Assembly: GCA_012512505.1 (NCBI GenBank)
Contig: JAAZEB010000042.1
Coordinates: 1-47,962, forward strand
DNA: 47,962 bases
Direction: 5' to 3'
Source: Armatimonadota bacterium
Lineage (GTDB): Bacteria > Armatimonadota > JAAZEB01
In this document: positions 24,905 through 31,750 of the stretch, one piece after another
Position numbering within the stretch: the first letter of the stretch is position 1
Layout: each line of letters starts with the position of its first letter
Translations under genes and position numbers: made by a program
Notes under the pieces: generated by a model
Database searches by the model: none
What the model saw: the letters and a program-made list of their open reading frames with translations, nothing else
What the model was told of the DNA's origin: nothing

Positions 24905-25801
24905 ATGAGCCAAAAGGAGATCCGCCTGGGGATCGCGGGGTTGGACGGCCATGGGCCGGTCTTTGCCGATGTGGTCAACGCGCAGGGGCTGCTGCCCGGG
25001 GTACGGGTGGTGGCGGCGATGCCATATCCATCGGTAATGATCTCGACAGAGCAGCTCGCCCAGAACGTGGAGCGCACGCGCGCGCTCGGGATCCAGATTG
25101 TCGACGAGCCGGAACAGCTTGCCGACGCCGTTGATGGCATCCTGGTGCTGCACGACGACGGCTCGAAGCACCTGGACCTGGCGCGCCTCTTCGCGCCCTT
25201 TGGCAAGCCGATGTTTGTGGACAAGCCGTTCGAGGTGACGGCAGAGCGGGCGTGGGGCATTGTCACGGCCTGCCGCCAGCACTCCACGCCGGTGTTCAGT
25301 GCGTCATCGCTGCGCTTCTCGCGCGAACTGACGGCGGCGCTGGCCGACACGGCGGGCGGGGCGATCACCTCTGCTATGACCTACTCTCCCTACGCGCCGA
25401 AGCCGACGATGCCCGGCTGGATCTACTACGCCGTCCACAGCGTGGAACCGCTGTTCCAGATCCTCGGCCGGGGCTGCCAGCAGGTCGCCTGCGTTGCCGC
25501 CGACAGCGGGCCGGTGGCTATCGGCCAGTGGGAGGACGGGCGCACCGGGATCGCCAAGGCGCACCAGCGCGCTCACTGGGGCTACGGCTTCACCATCTGG
25601 CGCGACCAGGCCGACGTGCCCGGTATCGTCGATGCCGCCTACATCTACCCGGCCCTCCTGGCGCAGATCCGCGACTTCGTCCTCACCGGCAAGGCCCCGG
25701 TCGATCCCGAGGAGTCGGTGGAGATGGTCGCCTTCATGGAGGCGGCCAACGAATCGATGGCCCAGGGCGGCCAGACGGTGATCCTCAAGCGCCCGGCCTG
25801 A
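24905..25801 (+). CDS. Gfo/Idh/MocA-family oxidoreductase
   Basis: The 298-residue protein begins IRLGIAGLDGHGPVF, a Rossmann loop slightly off the GxGxxG consensus. FVDKPFEVTAERAWGI follows at about residues 99-114, where the family EKP-type lysine lies. The C-terminal half has the family substrate-binding sheet (GWIYYAVHSVEPLFQILG, with a His in the expected active-site region). Such enzymes use NAD(P) to oxidise or epimerise sugars and cyclitols. The frame is open upstream, and an ATG at 24881 is possible, but the family N-terminus starts at 24905. It is divergently oriented from the CBM9 hydrolase, with 245 nt between holding no gene, and is followed by a sugar isomerase, suggesting a two-gene catabolic operon for released sugars. 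Confidence 0.88.
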   Translation: MSQKEIRLGIAGLDGHGPVFADVVNAQGLLPGVRVVAAMPYPSVMISTEQLAQNVERTRALGIQIVDEPEQLADAVDGILVLHDDGSKHLDLARLFAPFGKPMFVDKPFEVTAERAWGIVTACRQHSTPVFSASSLRFSRELTAALADTAGGAITSAMTYSPYAPKPTMPGWIYYAVHSVEPLFQILGRGCQQVACVAADSGPVAIGQWEDGRTGIAKAHQRAHWGYGFTIWRDQADVPGIVDAAYIYPALLAQIRDFVLTGKAPVDPEESVEMVAFMEAANESMAQGGQTVILKRPA

Positions 25802-25820
25802 GAGCGATGCGATCCACCCC

Positions 25821-25842
25821 GGAAGAGCGTTCGCGCGCTTCC
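25821..25842 (+). other. UUCG-capped intercistronic hairpin
   Basis: GGAAGAGCG-TTCG-CGCGCTTCC forms a stem with one A/G mismatch and the exceptionally stable UUCG loop, between the oxidoreductase and isomerase genes. It may tune relative transcript stability. Confidence 0.4.
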
Positions 25843-25883
25843 AGGGAGGGAATCCCGGGAATGCCCCGGCGAAGGGAAGCACG

Positions 25884-26639
25884 ATGAAACCAATTGCACT
25901 GCAGGCCTACACGTTGAGAGACGCGTTCGAGAAGGACGTAGTCGGCACCATGAAAGCCGTCGCCGCGATGGGCTTCCGGGGGGTGGAAGTGAGCGGCACC
26001 TATGGCCTGACGCCGGCGGAGCTGGCGAAGCTGATCGCCGACCTGGGGATGGTAGTCTGCAGCAACCACGCCGGCCTGCCGACGCGCGAGAACCTGGCCC
26101 AGGTAGTGGACACCCAGCAGGCGCTGGGTTCCACCCGCCTGGTGAGCGGCTTCGGGCCGGACGACATGAAGACGGTGGATCAGTGCAAGGCGTGCGCCGA
26201 GCGGTTTGCCACCGCGGCGGCGCTGCTGAAACCGCACGGGATCACCTTCCATTTCCACAACCACTACTGGGAGTTCCACCGCGTGGAGGACGGGCGCACC
26301 CCCTACGAGATCATCATGGCCGAGGCGCCCGGGGTTTTCAGCCAGCTCGACCTTTATTGGGTGGCCTACGGCGGTAGCGACCCGGTGACGGTGCTCCAGC
26401 AATACGGCACCCGCATCGAGCTGCTCCACGTCAAGGACGGGCTCCTGGGCGGCGAGTACCACTTCAAGGCGCTGGGCGCCGGTCAGGTGGATCTGCCGGC
26501 GGCCATTCAGGCGGCTAACCCCGCCACCACCGAGTGGCTGATCGTCGAGCAGGACTTTAGCGACGGCGACATGCTGGCCGACGTGCAGACTAGCTACCAG
26601 TACCTGACCGCGCGCGGCCTGGCCGCCGGCAACCGCTAG
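25884..26639 (+). CDS. Sugar phosphate isomerase/epimerase (xylose-isomerase-like TIM barrel)
   Basis: The 251-residue cytosolic protein has the AP-endonuclease-2/IolE fold: QAYTLRDAFEKDVVGTMKAV, GFRGVEVSGTYGLTPAELA, FHFHNHYWEFHRVEDG with the His/Glu metal site, FSQLDLYWVAYGGSDP with the Asp ligand, and ELLHVKDG near the C-terminus. Members interconvert keto- and aldo-sugars or dehydrate inosose with a divalent metal. GAAGGGAAGCACG precedes the ATG. It follows the Gfo/Idh/MocA gene by 82 nt on the same strand, a pairing common in sugar and inositol breakdown. The exact substrate is not readable. Confidence 0.9.
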   Translation: MKPIALQAYTLRDAFEKDVVGTMKAVAAMGFRGVEVSGTYGLTPAELAKLIADLGMVVCSNHAGLPTRENLAQVVDTQQALGSTRLVSGFGPDDMKTVDQCKACAERFATAAALLKPHGITFHFHNHYWEFHRVEDGRTPYEIIMAEAPGVFSQLDLYWVAYGGSDPVTVLQQYGTRIELLHVKDGLLGGEYHFKALGAGQVDLPAAIQAANPATTEWLIVEQDFSDGDMLADVQTSYQYLTARGLAAGNR

Positions 26640-26898
26640 AAAGCCACCGCGAGCCGGGTTTGCCCGGCCCGCCCCTGGAGGAGGGTAGCCCTTACCCTCC
26701 CCCCGCCACCCGATTGCCCGCTGCCCCGCTGTACCGGCCTCCGTGGCGGTGGCCGATGGAGCGAACTCCCTTTGCTAGCCCGCAAATTCACAGACCGTCT
26801 GCCTGGCCCGTCCTGAGGATAGAGCCCGGTGGCAAGGGGGATGCCTCGCGCACCGGGGCTGTCCGAATGCTGCCCTGCCGTGTGGTTTGGCCTGGGGA

Positions 26899-26927
26899 TT
26901 GCCAGGCAGGCCCCCGGTTGCTATTCA
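26899..26927 (+). promoter_or_regulatory. Candidate sigma-70 promoter for the nucleotide-sugar dehydrogenase
   Basis: TTGCCA (26899-26904), a 17-nt spacer and TATTCA (26922-26927) lie 46 nt before the ATG. The match is fair (four of six in each box). The rest of the 26640-26973 gap shows only a GCCGGG/CCCGGC hairpin at 26653-26668 and no gene. Confidence 0.35.
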
Positions 26928-26973
26928 GCCCATACCTTGTGGGTGAGGAAGCGCGAAAGAGGAGAGTGGGTTC

Positions 26974-28383
26974 ATGAAGTCAGATGCGTTGCGCGTGGCA
27001 GCGGAGCGCGCCGATCGCGGCACGCCCGATAGCGCCCTGGCGCTCGCGACGACCCACCGGGGTTCCCCGGTTCACCGGTTCAAGGAACGAATCATCGCCC
27101 GCGACCTGACTGTGGGCATTGTTGGCATGGGTTACGTGGGGCTGCCCCTGGTGCTGCGCTTCGGCGGCGTCGGCTTCCGCGTCCTCGGCTTTGATGTGGA
27201 CCCGGCAAAGGTGGATCGCCTCAATGCCGGCAGCAGCTACATCCAGCACGTGCCCACCGAGCGCGTGGCCGACATGGTCAGCACCGGGCTGTTTGCGGCT
27301 ACCAGCGACCTGCAGCGCCTGGAAGAGCCGGACGCCATCATCATCTGCGTGCCCACGCCCCTGACGCGCCACCGCGAGCCGAACCTGCGCTACGTCGAGG
27401 CGACCGCGGATGCCGTTGCACGCGCCCTGCGCCCCGGGCAGCTCGTCTGTCTGGAGAGCACCACCTACCCGGGCACCACCGAGGAGGTGGTACTGCCGCG
27501 CCTCGCCAGCGGTGGCCTGCAGGTGGGGGATGACTTCTACCTGGCCTACTCGCCAGAGCGCGAGGACCCGGGGAACCCCAGCTTCCACACCGCGATCATC
27601 CCCAAGGTGGTGGGCGGGATGACCCCCGCCTGCCTGGAGGTGGCCTGCACCCTCTACTCGCAGGCGATTGAGCGGGTGGTGCCGGTCAGCAGCACCGGCG
27701 TTGCCGAGGCCACCAAGCTGCTGGAGAACATCTACCGCTCGGTGAACATCGCCCTGGTCAACGAGCTGAAGGTGGCTTTCGACCGCATGGGGATCGATAT
27801 CTGGGAGGTGATCGAGGCCGCCAAGACCAAGCCGTTTGGCTTCCAGGCGTTCTACCCCGGTCCTGGGCTGGGCGGGCACTGCATCCCCATCGATCCCTTC
27901 TACCTTACCTGGAAGGCGCGCGAGTACGGGATCTCCACGCGCTTCATCGAGTTGGCGGGGGAGGTCAACACTTCGATGCCCGCCTACGTCGTCCAGAAGG
28001 TGGTCGAGGGCCTCAACCTGCAGGCCAAGCCACTGCGGGGCTCGCGCGTGCTGGTGCTTGGCCTCGCCTACAAGAAGGATGTGGATGACCCGCGCGAGTC
28101 GCCCTCGCTGGTCCTCATGGAACTGCTGGCCGCCGGGGGTGCGCGGGTTGATTACAGCGATCCCTACTTCCCGAGCATCCCGCCGATGCGCAAATACGCG
28201 TTCGACCTGGAGTCGGTGCCGCTGACGCCGGAAACGTTGGCCAGCTACGACGCGGTGGTGCTGGCCACCGACCACACCGCCTTCCCCTACGAGCTGATCC
28301 ACGAGCACGCCGCGCTGATCATCGACACCCGAAACGCCTTCCGCAGCCGGCATCTGCGGGGCGAGCACGTGCTGCCAGCCTGA
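26974..28383 (+). CDS. UDP-sugar 6-dehydrogenase (WbpA/UDP-N-acetylglucosamine dehydrogenase type)
   Basis: After a 40-residue non-conserved leader, the 469-residue protein shows [18 protein letters not shown] (NAD-binding loop, about 46-63), [40 protein letters not shown], and the catalytic [12 protein letters not shown] with Cys303. [18 protein letters not shown] marks the C-terminal domain. It oxidises a UDP-sugar at C6 in two steps to the uronic acid using 2 NAD+. The SPERED and DVDDPRESP blocks are typical of the UDP-GlcNAc/ManNAc branch rather than UDP-glucose dehydrogenase. GAGGAGAG precedes the ATG. It would supply acidic sugars for exopolysaccharide. Confidence 0.93.
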   Translation: MKSDALRVAAERADRGTPDSALALATTHRGSPVHRFKERIIARDLTVGIVGMGYVGLPLVLRFGGVGFRVLGFDVDPAKVDRLNAGSSYIQHVPTERVADMVSTGLFAATSDLQRLEEPDAIIICVPTPLTRHREPNLRYVEATADAVARALRPGQLVCLESTTYPGTTEEVVLPRLASGGLQVGDDFYLAYSPEREDPGNPSFHTAIIPKVVGGMTPACLEVACTLYSQAIERVVPVSSTGVAEATKLLENIYRSVNIALVNELKVAFDRMGIDIWEVIEAAKTKPFGFQAFYPGPGLGGHCIPIDPFYLTWKAREYGISTRFIELAGEVNTSMPAYVVQKVVEGLNLQAKPLRGSRVLVLGLAYKKDVDDPRESPSLVLMELLAAGGARVDYSDPYFPSIPPMRKYAFDLESVPLTPETLASYDAVVLATDHTAFPYELIHEHAALIIDTRNAFRSRHLRGEHVLPA

Positions 28384-28398
28384 GCAGGTCTGAAGCAA

Positions 28399-28432
28399 CG
28401 CGGGCGCGGGGGGCCAGTACCCCGCGCCCGCG
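28399..28432. terminator. 13-bp perfect hairpin between convergent genes
   Basis: CGCGGGCGCGGGG pairs perfectly with CCCCGCGCCCGCG around an 8-nt loop, 15 nt after the dehydrogenase stop and 25 nt from the deacetylase stop. There is no T-run, but the position between convergent genes argues for a shared terminator. Confidence 0.65.
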
Positions 28433-28456
28433 CCACTCTGGGCGGGATGGCCGGCC

Positions 28457-29881
28457 TCAGTGGGCCGCGGGCTCGCCTTCGTGATACGGGGGCATTGCCC
28501 CTGCCACCGCCGACGGCGACAACGCGACCGGGGCGCCGGCGAGCCCCCGGCTGGCTGCGCAGCCCAGTGCGGCCCCCAGCAGCGTCACGAGCACCGAGAG
28601 CTGAATCCAACCAGTCTGTGAGTCGTACAGGCAGTACGCGAGGGTGAGCGCGAGGCCGGCGGCAGAGAGGGCGAGCGCCAGCGTGGCCACGCGCCGCCGC
28701 CGTGACGGCGTCAGCAGGCGTAACGCCCCGAAAGGCAGGGCAAACGCGGTTCCCGCCGCCGTGAAGTAGAGGAGCGCCGAGAGGCGCGTCGCCCGCCAGC
28801 GCGCCAGGACGATTGCCTGTGGCTCGCGGTAGACTGCCGCGCCGGGCCGTGGCGCGCCGGTGAACGGCAGCAGCAGCGGGCCCGGCCGCTCGATGTAGTT
28901 GGCGGCGAAGCGGTCTGCCCCTAGCGGCATGCCCTCCGCCACGAGGTCGTCCAGCGTCCGGGTGACCACGTCCTTCTGGCCCGCCAGCCAGGCAAACAGC
29001 TCCTCCAGGGCGCTGTGGGAGAGGTTCCCCTGGTCGCGATCAAGTTCACTGACATCGTACGAGTGGAACAACACGGTGATCAGCGAGCGGGCGTCGGGAA
29101 GGCGCCGGGCCTGTGCCACCGCCTGGCGCAGACCGGCCAGGTCGCACGTTGCCGGCGCGAACTGCAGCGAGCTGGTTGGCAGTATTGGCCGATCCGGCTC
29201 CGCGGAGAGGATGGTGTAGCCGGCGGTTTCCAGGGCGGTCAGGGTGTTGGCGTCATAGCTGTTCCAGGGGGGCACGAAGGCGGTCACCGGCTGCCCCAGC
29301 GCCTGCTCCACCTCCCGCCGTGCCGTGGCCAGCCGCTGCGCCTGTTCCGCCTCGGGCAACCCGGCGAACTCCGACCACTGCCCCGGTTGGTCCGGGCGGG
29401 TTGTCTGGTGGGTCAGGCCGTGAACGGCGGCGCCTGCCACTCCCCCTTTCATTGCCCGCCGCAGGATCGCCGCCTTCGTGGCATCGAGGGGCACGACATC
29501 CTGCGGGCGAGGGTCATAGGCGTTGCCGGCGCATATCCGGGGGATGACGGCAAAGGTACAGCGGATCTGGTAACGGTCGAGGACCTGCATCAGCCAGGTC
29601 TCGAAGTCGGTAGGGCTCTGGCTGCAGTAGTCATCGTAGCGTAGCACCACGGTGATCCGCCGCCCGCTCTCCGCCGCCAGAGGGCCCTGGTCGGGGATGC
29701 CCAGCATCGAGCCGGCCAGCAGCAGGGCATGCCGGGCCAGGGCCAGGCAGCGGCGGAGCGCCCGGCCCGAGGGACGATCGTCTGGGTCACTCGGGGCCAC
29801 GGCCACGACGGGGCCGCGGCGGGCGCTCCCGCAGCTCCGGCGACGAGTAAAGGCGCTCCAACATCCAACGGGAGAAGGCAT
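28457..29881 (-). CDS. Membrane-bound polysaccharide deacetylase (DUF2334-like)
   Basis: The start at ATG 29881 has GGAGGT 6 nt upstream. The 474-residue product has a hydrophobic stretch (LALARHALLLAGSMLGI, about 47-63) and then a NodB-like catalytic fold: VVLRYDDYCSQSPTDFE with the paired Asp, CTFAVIPRI, AAVHGLTHQTTRPDQPG with the HxxTH-type metal site, and FVPPWNSYD. The C-terminal 130 residues add three membrane segments (LSALLYFTAAGTAFALPFG; TLALALSAAGLALTLAYCLY; LSVLVTLLGAALGCAAS). These enzymes remove N- or O-acetyl groups from glycans; the topology puts the domain outside the cytoplasm. It converges with the UDP-sugar dehydrogenase, so modification of the same surface polymer is plausible. 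Confidence 0.82.
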   Translation of the reverse strand: MPSPVGCWSAFTRRRSCGSARRGPVVAVAPSDPDDRPSGRALRRCLALARHALLLAGSMLGIPDQGPLAAESGRRITVVLRYDDYCSQSPTDFETWLMQVLDRYQIRCTFAVIPRICAGNAYDPRPQDVVPLDATKAAILRRAMKGGVAGAAVHGLTHQTTRPDQPGQWSEFAGLPEAEQAQRLATARREVEQALGQPVTAFVPPWNSYDANTLTALETAGYTILSAEPDRPILPTSSLQFAPATCDLAGLRQAVAQARRLPDARSLITVLFHSYDVSELDRDQGNLSHSALEELFAWLAGQKDVVTRTLDDLVAEGMPLGADRFAANYIERPGPLLLPFTGAPRPGAAVYREPQAIVLARWRATRLSALLYFTAAGTAFALPFGALRLLTPSRRRRVATLALALSAAGLALTLAYCLYDSQTGWIQLSVLVTLLGAALGCAASRGLAGAPVALSPSAVAGAMPPYHEGEPAAH

Positions 29882-29988
29882 CACCTGACCTCCGTTCTGC
29901 CGCGCTCGCCAGAAGGGTGAACCGCAGCCTACTGCATGGTGATCTTGTCTCAATGCGGTAATGACAGATCCGGTCGTGCGGTGGTAGT

Positions 29989-30052
29989 GGCGAAGCCTCT
30001 GCGGGCCGGGCGCCGCGCGTTGCTGCGAGCCTCGGGCGGCAAAGGCTTCGCC
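29989..30052. repeat. Imperfect palindromic element with GGCGAAGCCT/AGGCTTCGCC ends
   Basis: GGCGAAGCCT (29989-29998) is the exact reverse complement of AGGCTTCGCC (30043-30052). The 44 nt between are GC-rich. A second element with related ends (GGCGAGGC ... GGCTTCGCC) occurs at 31560-31624, so both may belong to one dispersed palindromic family. The rest of 29882-30156 shows no gene. Confidence 0.4.
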
Positions 30053-30156
30053 GCGACAGGGTCTGCCGTTGTAATATCAGGGACGGTGGGCGTGATCCCG
30101 ACGTGAGTTTGTGGCTTTGACGCTTGCAAACAGGCCAATTCTTTTCGGGAATTGCG

Positions 30157-30186
30157 TTGACAGAAACGGCATCCTCATGGTATAGT
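30157..30186 (+). promoter_or_regulatory. Near-consensus sigma-70 promoter for the RiPP maturation arm
   Basis: TTGACA (30157-30162), an 18-nt spacer and TATAGT (30181-30186) match 11 of 12 consensus bases, the best promoter I found in the window. It reads into the structured leader and then the chaperone and precursor genes. Confidence 0.8.
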
Positions 30187-30192
30187 CAAAGC

Positions 30193-30736
30193 AATCGTAT
30201 GCCGCCCAGGCGGATGTCACTTATCCGCCCGGTGTGCGTGCCTGATTACCAGGCGCGTAGGCACCGCACGCTCCTCGGTGCGGTGTGTCATGCCGGTGCT
30301 TGCCGTGATGGCGCCGGCCTCGTCTGCGGCAGCTATGGTTTACCGCACTTCTGTTGCTTCCGCGCTCACCGGGCGACAACTCAGGCCCGACCTGCGGGAA
30401 GCGTGCCGCACAACACTGCGTTGGGATGCCGGCCAGGCCGGCGCCGGGGGCGCACAGCCCCCAACGATGGGGGGTGGTTGAGGGACCACGGAGTCCCTTC
30501 ACGGAGTTGAGAGCGGCCCGTGCCCCTCACCAGCTTGCCGGACGTAGTCAGCGCCTCCCTGGGAAGAGCCGTGGTGCAGCGTTTGTCTCGCCAGGCTCAA
30601 CTCATGGAGCGCCAACGGCCGCAGTCGGCGAGCGGCGCGGCCCACACCGGTTCCCGGAGTGTAGAGCACCGGCGCGGCGGGAAGCCACCGGCATCGGTGG
30701 CCGACCGGGCGCCCACCGGATCGGGAGGAGTGAAAC
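30193..30736 (+). promoter_or_regulatory. Structured 5' leader of the RiPP operon, candidate cis-regulatory RNA
   Basis: About 540 nt lie between the predicted transcription start and the first ATG, with no credible ORF. It contains a series of stems: GGCGGAT/ATCCGCC (30209-30229), CGTGCCTG/CAGGCGCG (30237-30257, one G-U), CACCGCAC/GTGCGGTG (30262-30285), GGGGGC/GCCCCC (30446-30462) and AGGGAC/GTCCCT (30481-30498). The C-run at 30458-30462 can instead pair with GGGGGG at 30469-30474, so two exclusive hairpins compete, as in riboswitches and attenuators. It does not match my recollection of cobalamin or SAM riboswitch cores. Confidence 0.55.
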
Positions 30737-31141
30737 ATGGCGAGTGCGGAGATCACCATCCAGGATGTGTTGGACTTCGCGCGGGTGAGCGGCGCCTTCG
30801 CCGCGGTCTCGCGGGAAGTCGCGGCTCGCAAGACGGCGGTTGCCGCCGCCCGGGCGCGGGGCATCTGCGTCACCGACGACGAACTGCAGAAGGCGGCCGA
30901 CGCCTTCCGCATCGTGCATGGCCTGAAGAGCGCCGCCGACACGGAGAAGTGGCTGAGCGGCTCCGGGCTGACCGTCGAGGCGTTTGAGGAGTACCTGGTC
31001 ACCAACCTCCTCATCATGAAGTTGAAGCAGAGCCTGGTGGCGGAAGCCGACAAGGCGCAGATCATGGATTCGGAGCCTGCGCGGACCGCCCTTGGCGACG
31101 TGCTCTACCAGCAGTGGCTTAGCCAGCAGATGGGTGCCTAG
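30737..31141 (+). CDS. Free-standing SurA-N-like chaperone domain protein of the RiPP locus
   Basis: The 134-residue protein has no signal peptide. Residues 41-100 align without gaps to residues 51-110 of the parvulin-type protein at 38250-39023, with roughly half the positions identical (shared blocks include TDxELQxAADxFRxVHGL, WL and GLTV). That region is the helical N-terminal chaperone domain of PpiC/SurA-type proteins. The catalytic parvulin domain is absent here. GGGAGGAG lies 6 nt before the ATG. It is the first gene of the operon, 74 nt before the precursor gene. I infer that it binds the unmodified precursor or its leader in the cytosol; it could also be an adaptor for the radical SAM enzymes. 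A long-leader precursor is an alternative, but the strong homology to a chaperone and the lack of a GG motif argue against it. Confidence 0.75.
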   Translation: MASAEITIQDVLDFARVSGAFAAVSREVAARKTAVAAARARGICVTDDELQKAADAFRIVHGLKSAADTEKWLSGSGLTVEAFEEYLVTNLLIMKLKQSLVAEADKAQIMDSEPARTALGDVLYQQWLSQQMGA

Positions 31142-31150
31142 CGCCGTCCC

Positions 31151-31173
31151 CGCCGGCGCAACACTCGCCGGCG
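31151..31173 (+). other. Hairpin between chaperone and precursor genes
   Basis: CGCCGGCG (31151-31158), a 7-nt loop and CGCCGGCG (31166-31173) form a perfect 8-bp stem in the 74-nt gap, 43 nt before the precursor start. It could protect the precursor message from 5' decay. Confidence 0.45.
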
Positions 31174-31215
31174 CGACTGGCCCAGGCCACGCGCTGGCGC
31201 GAAGGAGAAGCGACC

Positions 31216-31458
31216 ATGGCAAGGATCCAGATTCGGGATTTGACCGACGAGTCGGTAAGCGCCGAGGAGATGAAGAAGGTGTACGGCGGCCTCAGTACTA
31301 TCCGAGTGCCGACGCTTGGAACCAACCAGCCGCTGCCTCCGGGCTCCTTGGTGATGGACCTGTGTGGCGGCACCCGGAGTGGGTGCCAGGGGGTGATGGG
31401 CAGCTTCCTCAACCCCGGCGATCTGGTCTCTCTCCCCGGCATGAACACCAAGCTCTAA
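31216..31458 (+). CDS. RiPP precursor peptide with Gly-Gly leader
   Basis: The 80-residue peptide reads as leader plus core. The leader (residues 1-25) is MARIQIRDLTDESVSAEEMK followed by KVYGG: an amphipathic EEMKKVYGG end with a double-glycine cleavage site, the type cut by C39 peptidase domains such as the one in the exporter at 42036-45098. The predicted core (26-80, 55 residues) begins LSTIRVPTLGTNQPLPPG. It has two cysteines (Cys50 and Cys57, DLCGGTRSGCQG), six prolines and many Gly, Thr, Ser, Asn and Leu, and shows no repeats. AAGGAG 8 nt before the ATG is a strong ribosome-binding site, fitting high expression. The cysteines and neighbours are plausible thioether sites for the SPASM enzyme; carbon methylation by the B12 enzymes is possible. 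All modifications are inferred. Confidence 0.82.
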   Translation: MARIQIRDLTDESVSAEEMKKVYGGLSTIRVPTLGTNQPLPPGSLVMDLCGGTRSGCQGVMGSFLNPGDLVSLPGMNTKL

Positions 31459-31485
31459 CGGTGTGGCCGGGAAGCCGCCCGTGAA

Positions 31486-31521
31486 CGCGTTGCCGGGCGC
31501 ATGAAGACGCCCGGCAACGCG
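31486..31521 (+). terminator. Strong gene-end hairpin (attenuator) after the precursor gene
   Basis: CGCGTTGCCGGGCG (31486-31499) pairs perfectly with CGCCCGGCAACGCG (31508-31521): a 14-bp stem and 8-nt loop, 27 nt after the precursor stop. The following bases are GGGGGTTCTG, not a T-run, so partial termination or 3'-end protection is likelier than a full stop. It would let the precursor be made in excess over its enzymes. Confidence 0.7.
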
Positions 31522-31559
31522 GGGGTTCTGACATCAGGGGCGCAACCTGATCTGGTGGC

Positions 31560-31624
31560 GGGGCGAGGCGTTCGCGTGAGGGATGCTGCGGCCCCGGCCT
31601 GGCATCCCGCGAAGGCTTCGCCCC
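31560..31624 (+). repeat. Long imperfect palindrome between precursor and radical SAM genes
   Basis: GGGGCGA (31560-31566) pairs with TCGCCCC (31618-31624), TTCGCG (31571-31576) with CGCGAA (31608-31613), and GGATG (31581-31585) with CATCC (31603-31607). The end sequence GGCTTCGCC resembles the element at 29989-30052. It may be a dispersed repeat that also serves as a processing structure. Confidence 0.5.
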
Positions 31625-31750
31625 GCCCCCCCTGGTGTTGGAGAACAGTGGCCGGGAACAGAGACGACGCCTGTTCGCGGGCATTGACGGCTTCTCCGGC
31701 CAGCTCTCGACACCGATGCCCGCTGCCCAACTCACGCCGGAAAGACAACC

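Noticed and set aside
26980-28398. A 472-codon minus-strand open frame
   Set aside because: Mirror of the UDP-sugar dehydrogenase gene, which has all its catalytic motifs; the antisense translation has none.
30193-30736. Cobalamin or SAM riboswitch in the RiPP leader
   Set aside because: I looked for the B12 box and for SAM-I type cores and did not find them in the right order; only generic structure is claimed.
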